DNA of 64,000 bases from positions 15,444,154-15,508,153 of the forward strand of contig NC_087091.1 in NCBI RefSeq assembly GCF_963855985.1, read 5' to 3'. Made by a program: the position numbers and the translations under genes. Below, piece by piece: positions 48,298 through 59,054 of the stretch (position 1 is the first letter of the stretch; each line of letters starts with the position of its first letter). The notes beneath the pieces are model-generated. The model made no database searches. It had not been told where the DNA came from and saw nothing but the letters and a program-made list of their open reading frames with translations. This stretch comes from Ostrinia nubilalis. Taxonomy: Eukaryota > Arthropoda > Insecta > Lepidoptera > Crambidae.

Positions 48298-49213
48298 TAA
48301 GATGGCTAAACTAAAGAAATAGCAAAAATGGACCATCGTAAAGCACTTGCATTTGATCTGATCACCATGCAGTCCATGGTCTTGACAATAACCACACTGA
48401 GTGAGAACCTCGCAAGTCTCTTAACTTTGGAAATGATCCATAAGGCTGGCAAGTCGCCTAACGGATTCTCTTATAGCTCAATTAATCTGAAATTTGTGTT
48501 GTCAAAATTATGGAAAAGGATCATTCTTGCTCGTTTATTCCCTTGCCTAAGTATGACCCATGTAATATAGTATACCCGACCATAAATTTTGGCAGAAACC
48601 ATACCAACCATAATCAGTACAATGTTTGGAAAAGAAAGAATCCTGTACGTCTGCTTTCGCTGCGGCTTCCGATGGGTTTATCATAAAGGACTGCTCTATG
48701 AAATTAAAAAGTACATTCTAGCACACTTCTACTACCTGCTGATGGATTCTTATTTCAGTGACAGACAGTTTTAAATCAAACTCGGTGACAAAATCTTCTC
48801 TTTTTAGCTGCAGAGCTGGAGTACTTGCATTAATATCCTAGACCGTAGGATAACATAGAAAGACTTTAAATATAAATAAAACAGAACTGAATTGGTATTC
48901 CACCGACAGTCAGCTAATCCAACATTAACTACGTGCCTCCAAAGAGCTCAAAAATACATGTTCAAAGATACAGTTTATCGGCACATTGGTACGCTCGCCT
49001 TTAGGAAATACACGAGAACGTGATCTCAGCCAAACCCGCTATCCAAATATCAAAGTATCTATGATCAAGAGAGCTAATTTACTAGGGTAAACCACTGCTC
49101 TAGTGGCTCAATCAAACCCCAACCAACTGCAAATCACCTGATTAATCTTGACGACAGATACTAAAATAGCAGATTTTAGAAAAAAAAACCTAATTAACAA
49201 AGGTCAAACAAGG
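48298..49213. other. hAT interior, unrecognised
   Basis: ORFs of 80 (48328-48570) and 61 codons (48589-48774) follow each other on the plus strand with mixed composition, e.g. LKFVLSKLWKRIILARLFPC. They could be remnants of the hAT transposase, but I see no BED finger or hATC motif. Confidence 0.35.
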
Positions 49214-49303
49214 TCACGCCGCCGACGCCGCCGCCGCCGAGGTCAAAAAGTCGGCGCGCCGCCGCCGGCCAATTGTATATCGGCGCCCACCTCTACTTCC
49301 GAT

Positions 49304-50748
49304 AAGGATCATGTAATCTTGAAAAAAAAAAACATAATCATAGCACAAGTTTTGAAGTCTTTGCGACTCTCGATAAAGTGAATTTTATCGATAAGCTCGC
49401 AGCACTACTGCTGTGCGCACGTTGCAAATTGTCATGTTTGATCATTAATGCAATTATTGCGTTAATAACAACAATAATTCATTTGTGTACCATTAATATC
49501 GGCATATCATTCATGCAGGCCTTGGCACGTTGCCCTGAGTTTGTTGCAATATTTTTTTACAATATTTTATTGCATTTTTTGAGACAGATCATTGCAGTGA
49601 ATACCAAAGTGGCATTAATTTCGGTAAAAACAAGTCAATTTACTGATATTATCAATGTGACTTACGTTATTATTTTTGACAGATTTATTGTTTAAGTAAC
49701 AGAAAACTTAAATTAACATTGACTCAAATTCATCGCAGTCACATAAATTGGAGCAAAAGATATTATTGAGAAGGCCGTGAAAGAAATATGTGTTGTTATG
49801 ATTACTTTTAATATGCTTATGTAAGTAGGTACTACTGATGTTTTCTGAAAAACAAACCTTCAAATTAGGCTCAAATCGTTCCGCCATTGTTAACTCATTT
49901 ACATAACGCCAAATGCGCCTTGTTAAATCATTTGTCGCCATATCAGCATAGCAATAAGCAATTTGTCCCGTACTAAAGACTGAATGACAAGGTTTACAGT
50001 TGCGGTCACAAAAAAGGAGACTCGTAAAAATTTGCCACTTTTAGTGTACCTTGGAGAGGTTCGGTGACCGTTACAATGTGGTTATATAATCTGTATTATG
50101 TTAATGTCGGATTTTTCCATTCGCTGAAATTACTTGTTTGATAAAGTCGGTATTTCCTTTATAATGAACCGGTGGATTTTATATTCCATATTAATTTACT
50201 GACACATTCTTATGCACTATGATTTTACTTTAATATTGTTGTTACAACATTTTGGATTGTATAAGCAAATACATATATTAATGTTCACACCATGTGTTGG
50301 CAGGAAAGTATACTAAAATGTAGGTATGTCAAGTAAAACCACATCACCTTATCCCAAATCATCCACCTAAAATAGTGGGTCTAAAATACACGTATAGCTT
50401 AATACCTACGGAACACTAAAACCAGCACTTTACACAGACTTTACTGTTTCTGACCTGCGGCTGTAAATCGAGATATTTACGAGACATCTTGCTTCCCACG
50501 TCGAGATGTCGTTAAATAAAACGAAACAATGACATGGCAGTACCCGGTCGGCTCTATCAATGATCTAAAGGTGTGCTCATACTTGTTTATGATTGCTGAT
50601 TGCCATCGTTTGACAAGTGAGTTTATGGTCATCTTCTTAGACGTCGCTTCTTTTGTAAAGGCATATTATGATGATAAATTTTCGATGTAACTTTTTTAAT
50701 CATTAGCCCTTAAAGAAGCTAAGTCAATAACCAACTTTATATCAATCA
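49304..50748. other. AT-rich intronic sequence
   Basis: A hydrophobic 105-codon plus ORF (49378-49695) looks AT-driven. No domain or repeat was recognised. Confidence 0.4.
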
Positions 50749-50872
50749 CTCGGTAGATTGACGATCTAGTCAAGATCGTGTGGCGTGGAAAACACCTGGA
50801 TATGGGCAGCGCAGGAGTCAGGACCGATCGTTGTGGAAATCCTTAGGGGAGGCCTTAAACCAGCATTAGGAG
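50749..50872 (+). mobile_element. Old RTE-like fragment, (AACG)n lineage
   Basis: CGGTAGATTGACGATCTAGT CAAG .. CCTGGATATGGGCAGCGCAG .. GACCGATCGTTGTGGAAATC CTTAGGGGAGGCCTTAAACC AGCA. Heavily mutated with no tail left. Confidence 0.75.
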
Positions 50873-51282
50873 TGCTTTTTTAAACGATCTCATATTCAAA
50901 ACTTCGTAATTTACCCCAATACCCTCTACTTGTAAAATACTCGTGAACTTTAAAAATCAGAATAAATTCTAAAATAAGTGCATACACCCTTATTCCAGCC
51001 TTTAGCGTGCTCGTTCATCCCACACGCCACGAGCTCTATGGCAACCGACACCTACCTGCATTCTTGCAAATTGGGGACTGTTAAATTGTCCGTAAGTGTA
51101 CAGTCGGCGACTTAATACAGGGTTGTGAGTAGCAATTTTAAGCACAGGAGGGTAGAGCAGTGGCTCTATGCTCATAATTGTAATTTATTGGCTTAGTTAG
51201 ACAAGTAAATACTAGTCTGTAAGTATGCGATTAGTGTACACGAACGAAAAATATTATTTGTAATCAATCAATCAAATGAAGC
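50873..51282. other. AT-rich intronic sequence, nothing recognised
   Basis: No supported feature. Confidence 0.4.
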
Positions 51283-51390
51283 TTCGCTTCCACCATCGGC
51301 CCTGATGATCATTTTGATTATCATTTTCCATCAGGTGAAATGTAGTCCAAGAGCTTCCTCGTTGTGGATAAAAACCATTTTCATGGTTTT
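51283..51390 (-). mobile_element. Dispersed retro-repeat, copy 2
   Basis: Reverse complement of the 14415 unit: CCATCAGGTGAAATGTAGTC CAAGAGCTTCCTCGTTGTGG ATAAAAA, with CTTCGCTTCCACCATCGGCC on the left. Confidence 0.6.
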
Positions 51391-52077
51391 GTTAGGCTAC
51401 CTTAGTTTAACTAAGTAGGTACTCCATAAAAGTACAATACTGAATAAATTAACAAAAACCTAAAGCAAGGGATGGAAAATCCCCGAATTATTACAGAAAT
51501 ATTGTACAACAAACTAATAAAAAATCTGCTACTTTGAGTGAGACACAGCTACTGTCTTTACTTTCATCTCATTCATTATGCCAAAGAAAATATTTGCTAA
51601 TTACCATATTTGGCAACCCTAATCAGCATCTTTTGTTGCACCTTGTGCCACTGACCCAAGACGCATTTTCCAGCGAAAATAAATCGAACTTTGTACAACG
51701 TGTGGTTGTCAAACGATGTTTTGCGGTAGGTAAAAACAAAAGCTCATCAGAAACATTTTTGTAGGAAACTGAACCCTATTACAACAGCATAAGACCTACA
51801 GTGTTAGCTTGTATTGTGTACAAAACAGTATTGTACTGTCCTTGGCATTTCCATAACTTGAAACGCATGTTCACGCATTTGGGGCACGCATTATGGTAGC
51901 CATCATATTTAAGTGGTTAAACTTATATGCTTTGAACATACTTCTAGTCGTATGTACAGTCACAAGCACACAAATGCTACAACGTAATTCCGCTGCAATA
52001 AGGTTTTTTCAATGAAAAGTGTACCACGTGGCTATACTGTGCCGAATTGAGATAATTGCTCAGAAAATTATTGAAAA
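51391..52077. other. AT-rich intronic sequence, nothing recognised
   Basis: A 76-codon ORF (51534-51764) has no recognisable domain. Confidence 0.4.
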
Positions 52078-52279
52078 CTAGCTTTTGCCTGCGGCTTCAC
52101 CCGCGTGAAATTTCGTTTGTCACAGATCGTCATAAATTATAGCCTATATGTTATTCTGGGTTAGAAACAATGATACTGTAAAGTTTCATCAAAATCCGTT
52201 CAGTAGTTTTTGCGTGAAAGAGTAACGAACATCCAGACATCCAAACATCCAAACTTTCGCATTTATAATATTAGTAATA
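52078..52279 (-). mobile_element. Decayed small Helitron, about 200 bp
   Basis: On the minus strand it runs from TTACTAATATTATAAATGCG AAAG (a degraded TCTACACTAATATTATAAA start) to GCGGGTGAAGCCGCAGGCAA AAGCTAG|T. The interior AAAATCCGTTCAGTAGTTTT TGCGTGAAAGAGTAACGAAC is a common lepidopteran Helitron interior (recalled). The 5' end no longer starts TC. Confidence 0.7.
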
Positions 52280-52344
52280 CTTCTAGTAAGGCGACGTTAC
52301 GCTATTTATAAGAAATTGTAATTAATTATTTTTAAATTATATAT

Positions 52345-52870
52345 ATTTATTTTATTTTATTTTATTTGTACAAAAAACACATACAGAGTACAATCAACAA
52401 GGTACATTTACAACCAACAATAAATACAGTTTTAATCTAGATTGTAATCCAAAAAAGTGTTTCTGACATGTTCAACAAGGTATGTTTAATAACATTGGAT
52501 TCTAATAAAATTGCATACTTTGTACAATTGGTGCGGACAAGGCATACTTACATATTAAGGTTGTTCCGGGGCCAATTACCACAGAACATTAAATAGTAAC
52601 ACTACATGGCAATGTCCTATAAAGCTTTACTTAATTCCATACTACCATAAACAATATTCAAACACAATTTTACTCTCCCAAAATGCACCCTTAACCGAAC
52701 TAAAGACCATTCAACGCTCCTAAGCTTTTAAAAAGTTGCTGAATCGCCTCAATTGAATTGAGGGTAGTTGTACACTTGAGACAATGGATGTAGAGCACTC
52801 GGGCTCAATTAGGCCGTGGGCCAGTGCAGGTCAAGACTGCCCTACGGCGTGCTATTGTTTCCTGGGACAT
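52345..52870 (-). mobile_element. Possible LINE 3'-UTR with (TAAAA)n tail
   Basis: Minus-strand TGTACAAATAAAATAAAATA AAATAAA forms a polyadenylation-like tail. Upstream sequence (to about 52870) has moderate GC and no ORF. The left end is clear, the right end is a guess; no second copy in the window. Confidence 0.35.
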
Positions 52871-53756
52871 TGTAACGCTAGATTGCGAAAAAATAATTTT
52901 ATAACGCTAAATATGATGAACTGCAAATATTGGTACTTTTTAGGCCGTGCGTCGTAGTTAAAATAGTGTGTAAAGATCGTTTGTTAGTATGTAGAGCCTT
53001 TTAAGAGTAGGACTTGACCTGAACATGCAATATTTCTTTTCAATTTCAATTTTTTCACTTTACCATTCACCCTCTATTTAAAATATCCAACTGTGTGGAT
53101 AACTATTTTCAGATGTCCAATAATGTAGTACAACATACCTACCTACTGAAGTGTCTAACCGACTCTAACTTATTGAGACGAACATCACTCATGTAGGTAA
53201 GTGTTGAGCAACATTTGCCTCATTTATTGCCGGATATCATCAAATTCAAAATCTGCATTCTTCTTTCATAAACAAAAGTAAGTATAGTTACTCATTTCAA
53301 ATGCATTGGAATGCAATATTTCTTCGCAAGGACCTCAATACCTTATTACTTAATAAGGAAAAGCACAATCCACCGATTACAAACTTTATGTGTTTACAAA
53401 TTAACCGGCTAGTTTGCGAGTAAAACCATTATAAAACTGTGACATTACACTAATAAAATTACAATATAGCGGAAGAGAAGACACAGGGTTGCCGACTTAA
53501 CGATTGAACATTAAGAGACAGTAAACGCCTACGTTTTTGTTTTACCGTGAGAAAAGGGGTTTTAATTTAACCAGAGATAAGGACAAAGATTTCAGACTTC
53601 TTAAAACAAAATTAGAGAAGAAGAAAAAGAGAAGTAAAGAAATATTTATAGAGGCAGGCAATAAAACACAATTTTACGGCATTCCATGATATAAATTCAG
53701 TCCAGATAAAACAAATCGATTTTATTTAAATAAAAAGGGTTGTTTATAATAATAAT
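52871..53756. other. AT-rich intronic sequence, nothing recognised
   Basis: No ORF above 60 codons. Confidence 0.4.
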
Positions 53757-53803
53757 AATGTTCAGCAGTGGACGTCCTATGTCTGAAATGATGAAGAGTT
53801 CCT
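53757..53803 (+). mobile_element. RTE-like tail, (ATG)n lineage, very short
   Basis: ATGTTCAGCAGTGGACGTCC TATGTCTGAAATGATGAA; about 45 bp, tail barely expanded. Confidence 0.7.
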
Positions 53804-53936
53804 TGTCAGAACTACGGAACCCTAAAAAAGCGACAAACTAGCCGCGTGCTAATCAAAACTGGGTTTAATCAGATAATAAGCTCACTCCTAACGGTTTTCC
53901 CTTTCTATAATTTTTGAATTGACACATTCATTCATG

Positions 53937-54150
53937 ACGGCCGATGGGGCAACAAGGTTCTGGAATGGAGGCCGCGTACCGGAAAACGCAGCGTGGGACG
54001 TCCACCCACAAGGTGGACCGAGGACCTGATAAACGTAGCAGGAAGGTGCTGGATGCAGGCCGCTACCAACCGTGCGATGTGGAAGTCATTGGGGGAGGTC
54101 TATGTTCAGCAGAGGACGTCCTGTGGCTGAAATGATGATGATGATGATGG
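53937..54150 (+). mobile_element. RTE-like 3' end, (ATG)n lineage
   Basis: ADGRWGNKVLEWRPRTGKRS, VGRPPTRWTEDLINVAGRCW and MQAATNRAMWKSLGEVYVQQ-like codons, then GGCTGAAATGATGATGATGA TGATGG. A short ATTCATT repeat at both edges may be the TSD. The 63-codon ORF called here is a shifted frame. Confidence 0.85.
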
Positions 54151-54415
54151 TGATTCATTTTCATTATATTGCAGGATATATTTCAGTAATTGCCAGCCCT
54201 AAAAGGGTTAGAACATAAAGACGAGATACTACAGCGGGCTCGTTAGTCTGTCTGTCAACACGCCGAAAGCTCAACGATAAACGCTGTTCCTACATAGGCA
54301 ACGTTACGAGAAACTACTTGACTGCTGACTTAATTATGTAATACTGATCACTGTGGCTGCTAAAAGCTCACTAAGTTTTTAACTGACGCTTAGCGGACCT
54401 ATCATCAGTTGGTAA
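54151..54415. other. Intronic sequence, nothing recognised
   Basis: No supported feature. Confidence 0.4.
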
Positions 54416-54530
54416 ACGGGACTATTCCCACCTCTCTTTCCCACCGCTGCAACTCCTGTGTAGCCAGCATCTACAGCTTGACCACCAATAAAAACCCAAC
54501 CAGTGAAATTAAAGTTTGTCCCGGAAGAAA
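54416..54530 (+). mobile_element. SINE-like repeat family, copy 2 (truncated)
   Basis: ACGGGACTATTCCCACCTCT .. CCACCGCTGCAACTCCTGTG TAGCCAGCATCTACAGCTTG ACC .. TTTGTCCCGG. Ends before the GGGAAAGTTAAACTG block. Confidence 0.65.
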
Positions 54531-54635
54531 CTTCAGTAGGTAGTAGTTAGACATTTTCAGTAGTACCCACATATTTCTGTTAAACCTTTGGGTGTTTTTT
54601 CAGTTTTTCAGAATATCAGAGGAGAGCGTATCTTT

Positions 54636-54768
54636 ATCTTAAAGGCCGGCAACGCACCTGTAACGCCCCTGGGTCTGCGGGTGTCTATGGGCGACGGTAA
54701 TCACTTACCATCAGGTGATCCGTCTGCTCGTTTGCCTCCTATCACATTAAAAAAAAAAAAAAAAAAAC
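54636..54768 (+). mobile_element. Retro-element 3' end with poly(A)
   Basis: TTAAAGGCCGGCAACGCACC .. GGGCGACGGTAATCACTTAC CATCAGGTGATCCGTCTGCT CGTTTGCCTCCTAT, then a run of about 18 A. I recognise the block as an abundant lepidopteran LINE 3' UTR. TSD not resolved. Confidence 0.7.
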
Positions 54769-57289
54769 ACCGCTCTATGGAATCGTTTTTTAGCTTCAAA
54801 ACTCTACCTTAGTTTTTGGTTTTCTAGGTTCTCGTTTTCTCTCTTATTGATAAATATCTTTTTTCTTGTGCTTGTTCTGCAGGTATTTGACCGCAATCGC
54901 AATATCTTAGCAGAAAATTCTCAATAATTAATTATTAACAAATAAATTAAATGTGAAGACAACAAAGTTGATAGAATGTTAATGACTCCTAAACTATTGA
55001 ATTTATTATCCTAACTTCTTCTACGGTACTTATGTAATGCTAATTTAGCATTGTTATCTTAAAACAGACAAACATAAGTATTGAATATTCAACATCCTTC
55101 CATTAGGCGAAGTACGTGCTTCCCGATAGATGCTCTTGCGCATCTAAACTATGTTCACAACTCATTAGCTCCACGGCTGATTTCGTAGGCAAATAAAAAC
55201 GCTAAGTCACGTGACATAGCGATAACGTAAATAGAAACGGCGCAAGTAATCAGAAAGGCACGAAGGTATAAATAGATTATGAATTAAAATGATGAGGTGA
55301 CATTGCAAAAGTGGGGTTCGATTACATTGATTTTATAACACCTGTTTGTTATTTTTTTATAAACATATCTGTGTAAGTACCTATTTTTAGAGAAAGGTAG
55401 TAACTGCTTAAACTTGAATAAAAAACAACTAAACCCTAGAATCCATCCATCTCTATTAACATTAGGTATGATTGAGGCCTTTTGCTGGTCCCAGTTCTTA
55501 GCTTGGTTCAATTGTATGTCCTTCTAACAGTTATTATTTTCCAATAAATATTTTGAGTTTTATGCTCTCGACAAAATACATTTAAGTCGACTTATACCAG
55601 TCGTCTGTCACAGTCACTCTACTCCGGTAGACAACTATACCCAATGCCACTCCATAAACTTTTTGTTGTTATTAAAGGAAATTTTCACATCGGCTATTCA
55701 AAATTTATCAATGAACTAGCCCAGTTATAAACCTAGATAAAACTATCCAGCTCATTCATTAGACCAGCCATTGTTTTCGAGCAGCCGGCTGAGACGTCTG
55801 CACTCTACGATAAGCGAACAATTACAACCTAGCCAGTTTCATGGAAGCTGTTGTTTTTAGAGCACGGTTTGGATTCATTCAGTTTGAGATGTCCAGTTGA
55901 AATGACGTTAGAAGTAACAGTATTTTTTTGTCAGTTTTAACATTTTGGTGCCATTGGATGAAGATAGACCGCGTGCTTTTTTCTGACCAATCTTCTGTAA
56001 AATGCACATTTTTGACTTACGTACTGTTAGAACTTCACTGACGATAATGTATTTTCTATCTCTATATTTGATTGGTAAACGAAAAGGGACATCCGTCCCC
56101 ATATAAAAATTGAGCAAGAACTTCGAAGCGATCGTTAGAATCAAGTTTAGTGTCCTCTCACCATCTCGATAAATGTGTTATCCCGAAATAGACAAAGACA
56201 CAGCAAGCCGTTTCATGCCGTTAATGGAAATTATTAATATTATCTTTCAAATGTTTTTCATTTACGGAATAACCTAAAAACCGTAATTCTAATTAAATTG
56301 TTATTACCGACTAAACATGGTTCCCTCAAAGCAAATTGCAGGGAAATTGAACTGTTATGGCTGGAGGGATTAAAGTCAATGATTAATACAAATTTAATTA
56401 TTGTCATGGCCACTAATTAAATTGATTAAGTACAAGACCCGCGACGTTCTACTAGTTACTATTGAACTCTTTTTATAATTGAATACAAGACCGCAATCAG
56501 TTATTCTATTTAATATAATTAACCATTCATTAATCTAAATTCCGTTAGCCCCAGAACCTCGATTCAGACAGACTTATTACATGAATGAAACCAGAGGGCT
56601 TAGTATTGTAGAGCGCCCCTAGCGGAAACTTTCGAGAACTAAAATTTTCATATATTTTTTAACGCGGTCACTAGAGGACGTTTGATGTAAACTCATACGC
56701 AGCCCACAGATGTCCCACACAGAAGTGGCGTTAAAAACCGTTTATCAAAGAAATTAAAACCAAAAATATCCAGTAAGTTATCTCATAACTCTCGGCAGAT
56801 GAGAGTCATCGCTCTAACTGAATCATCGCGGACATTATGGTAATACCGCTTGAAATCCGCTCGCAACCATCCGCACCTTGACCGCGACAAGGCATAAGCG
56901 GCAGCGATTATAGGAACTAATACATATACAAAACATAGAAGATATTAGAACTCATCGCATAAAAGATCACACCATTAAAACCACACCTAATTCTAGATTT
57001 TTTTAAAATCATTGGTAACAACTTAGATAAAAAGTAAAAACTATGCGTCGCTAAAAACGGAATGCTTTTAATGGCTCAAACAAGGACCGCCACTAGACTG
57101 TCAGAACTTTTCGTGCTTATTCTCTTACAACTGCTTAAAAACGGTTCAACTATTTTATGGAATATTATTTTGCTTACCTCCTCTTTTTTTCATAAGATCA
57201 AAAGCCAATTTTCAGGGCATGATCTCTATAAGGTACATGACCAGGTACCTAGTACTTAAATTTTTAAAGTCACTACAATCTTCTGAAGA
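54769..57289. other. AT-rich intronic sequence, about 2.5 kb
   Basis: No gene or repeat recognised. 55085-55265 is a little less AT-rich and ends near GGTATAAATAGA, a TATA-like string with no downstream ORF. 56610-56700 holds GAGCGCCCCTAGCGG, a motif reminiscent of mobile-element interiors. Confidence 0.35.
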
Positions 57290-57690
57290 CTGTTTGCCGT
57301 GAGTCGGTCGTCACAGGTTGGAAATCACTCGTTTAGACCTTTGATTGTCTTCCTTATGACTCACAACAGTTTAAAAAACGCTGTTATAGACCTACGTGTT
57401 TGTTCTCTCTCTGCACCTCCCAACTTGGACCACACACAGTATTGGATGTCGTCCAACTGTCTCCCTTGGGGTAGACTGCATTATGCCAGCAATTTATGGG
57501 CACGTACCTCCCTGGACGAAGCTCCCGTTGCATCCACATACCACCTACTCCTACTTGGGAGTCGGGACACGTGCGGGACACTTAAACTGTGGCTAATTTC
57601 CAGACTGGCTGGTTCTTTAAACACCTGCAGTCTAGATTTTTTAGTATGCAGTCTGTGGGAAGTTCTTTTTTGTTTTGCATACTAAATTGG
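57290..57690. other. Less AT-rich block with overlapping ORFs, unidentified
   Basis: The plus strand has a 128-codon ORF (57299-57685), with 66-codon plus and 65-codon minus ORFs overlapping. No domain was recognised. The left part (CACCTCCCAACTTGGACCAC) and right part (CTGGCTGGTTCTTTAAACAC) look unlike typical intron sequence. An unknown repeat is the likeliest reading; a cassette exon is possible but unsupported. Confidence 0.3.
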
Positions 57691-58152
57691 ATAAGATTTG
57701 AACAGCAGCTTACTTTTGAGCTTTCCTTATGCTTTAATAGGTACTGAAAGAATTTTTTGCTAGAAGTTCAGTAACTTTTTAATAGAATAAAGTTAATTTA
57801 GCTCAGTGTTAGACTAAAAATAAGTTACATACGAGTTTAAATAAAACACGTATCATTAAAGTTCAACAGCCAGATAATGTTGGTCAAGTAACAATTATTT
57901 TGACATACCGTTATATACGACTGTTGTGGACGCCCTCTGCCCCATCTAGGGGACATAGGACCATAAGTCAAGTAAGTCAAGACCGTTATAGAAGTTAAAA
58001 CTTTCGTACCTATTCACGTATAAATAAACGTATACATCAACATCAACCAATTTGTTTTACTTAGCATTAGCCAATACAAGGTTAATTTAAAGAATTTTCC
58101 TCTACAATTGAGCACAAAACTCATACTAATAATGATTTTCTCGTTGTTCCAG
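57691..58152. other. Intron end, with a possible repeat fragment
   Basis: GTTGTGGACGCCCTCTGCCC CATCTAGGGGACATAGGACC at 57925-57962 is a block I associate with lepidopteran repeats. The rest is AT-rich up to the pyrimidine tract and acceptor at 58152. Confidence 0.4.
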
Positions 58153-58250
58153 GTGACATCGAAGACTGCATAGTGACGCCCGCCTACCAGGGTCAGTTCA
58201 CGCCGCTCCCCGAGGCGCTGTGCGACTGCATCATGGACCTTACGTCACAG
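58153..58250 (+). CDS. ko: Storkhead-box (STOX/knockout-like) gene, next exon
   Basis: The acceptor is TTCTCGTTGTTCCAG at 58138-58152 and the donor CAG|GTAATA follows 58250. The first two bases (gt) complete the glycine codon left open by the exon at 1-132. They are followed by 32 codons: DIEDCIVTPAYQGQFTPLPE then ALCDCIMDLTSQ, ending in phase 0. The pattern G-D-(x)n-V.P..Q.QF.PL.E.LC..I.D(L/M) is the entry into the storkhead-box winged helix of STOX1/2, where QF.PL.E.LC begins helix 1. The phase fit with the upstream exon and the continuous homology across the join support both exons. The remainder of the winged helix was not found in 58251-64000, so the following intron exceeds 5.7 kb. If the donor is not used, the frame stays open for 55 more codons to a stop at 58416-58418. 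Confidence 0.87.
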
Positions 58251-58342
58251 GTAATAAGGAACATTAATGTGTACAGGTATTGTGGTCTAAATTTTGAAGA
58301 TATCGAACAGACAGGAACGTGTACCTTTATTTGTGGTATTGA

Positions 58343-58432
58343 GGAACAACCGGACGATGTGGACATCATTGGGGGAGGCCTAGCTATGTTCAGTAGTGGA
58401 CGTCCTGTGGCTGAATGATGATGATGATGAAG
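58343..58432 (+). mobile_element. RTE-like tail, (ATG)n lineage, close to storkhead exon
   Basis: ACGATGTGGACATCATTGGG GGAGGCC .. ATGTTCAGTAGTGGACGTCC TGTGGCTGAATGATGATGAT GATGA starts about 93 bases after the exon donor. The storkhead reading frame, if retained, runs into it (DDVDIIGGGLAMFSSGRPVAE) and stops at 58416-58418. Confidence 0.8.
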
Positions 58433-58818
58433 GGCGATATCAAAGCAATGAGGATGACATCCTGAGAATGATGAGACAATTTCTTAGTTTCTTTTATCTT
58501 TTAATACAGACTCTATTACACACGGTAATTCCAGATAGATTTTTTGGCAATTCCGAAACTGGAATGTATTGTTTCCGATCTAAAAAGGCCACGGAACTGG
58601 GTAAAAGTAATTACACGAGCACCATCATTCTAATTAGCCTAAAATTTTATCATACAATCAAGTAAGAGTAACAAAAACAGTGCATGAGAACCGGGCCAAG
58701 CAACAATTGATTCAGATGGCATCACAAATGCACTCGGATTGCTTTCACCCATTCAAAAATACTCGAAATAACAGCACTTGGTTATTAAACACGCTTTTCT
58801 TCACAAAACCCTAAAATA
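58433..58818. other. AT-rich intronic sequence, nothing recognised
   Basis: An 89-codon ORF crossing the RTE tail is not a gene. Confidence 0.4.
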
Positions 58819-59054
58819 TCTATACTTACTAATATTAAAAAGCTGAAGAGTTTGTTTGTTTGAACGCGCTAATCTCAGGAATCACTGATCCGATTTAAAA
58901 AATCTTTTTGTGTTGGATAGCCCATTTATCGAGGAAGGCTTCAGGCTGTTTAACATTGCCCTACAGCAAATAGGAGCAGTAAAGAAAAATGTTGCAAAAA
59001 CGGGACACATTATTCAAACAATTTTCACGCGTACGAAGTCGCGGGCACAGCTAG
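58819..59054 (+). mobile_element. Small non-autonomous Helitron, 236 bp
   Basis: A|TCTATACTTACTAATATTAA .. GAGTTTGTTTGTTTG at the 5' side; ACGCGTACGAAGTCGCGGGC ACAGCTAG|T at the 3' side. It shares the GCGTACGAAGTCGCGGGC terminal block with the 2,486-bp pair, so the same or a related replication machinery probably mobilised both. No coding content. Confidence 0.85.

Larger units (their letters stand above)
46051..49295. mobile_element. hAT-like DNA transposon, 3,245 bp, heavily invaded
   Basis: Inverted termini TAGAGGTGGGCGCC (46051-46064) and GGCGCCCACCTCTA (49282-49295) are flanked by a perfect 8-bp duplication, CTTCCGAT, at 46043-46050 and 49296-49303. An 8-bp duplication and a TAGAGGTGGGC-like start fit the hAT superfamily. 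Subterminal regions are unusually rich in GCCGCC repeats and GGCGCGCC palindromes. No transposase domain was recognised; the interior is largely occupied by later retro-insertions. Confidence 0.88.
133..58152 (+). other. ko: Giant phase-1 intron (about 58.0 kb) of the storkhead gene
   Basis: It is bounded by GTAAGT at 133 and a TTGTTCCAG acceptor at 58152. No intact ORF longer than 128 codons lies in it on either strand, and the longest recognisable coding stretches are transposon relics. Its content is itemised in the other entries: Helitrons, RTE tails, a hAT-like element, MITEs, SINE-like copies and one undiverged triplication. I saw no convincing extra exon inside it, but a short alternative exon could be missed by eye. 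Confidence 0.8.

Noticed and set aside
55260..55285. A promoter at GGTATAAATAGA.
   Set aside because: No downstream ORF, initiator or conserved context; such strings are expected by chance in AT-rich DNA.
58396..58665. An 89-codon gene after the storkhead exon.
   Set aside because: It starts in the RTE tail (DDDDE from the ATG repeat) and continues into AT-rich intron.
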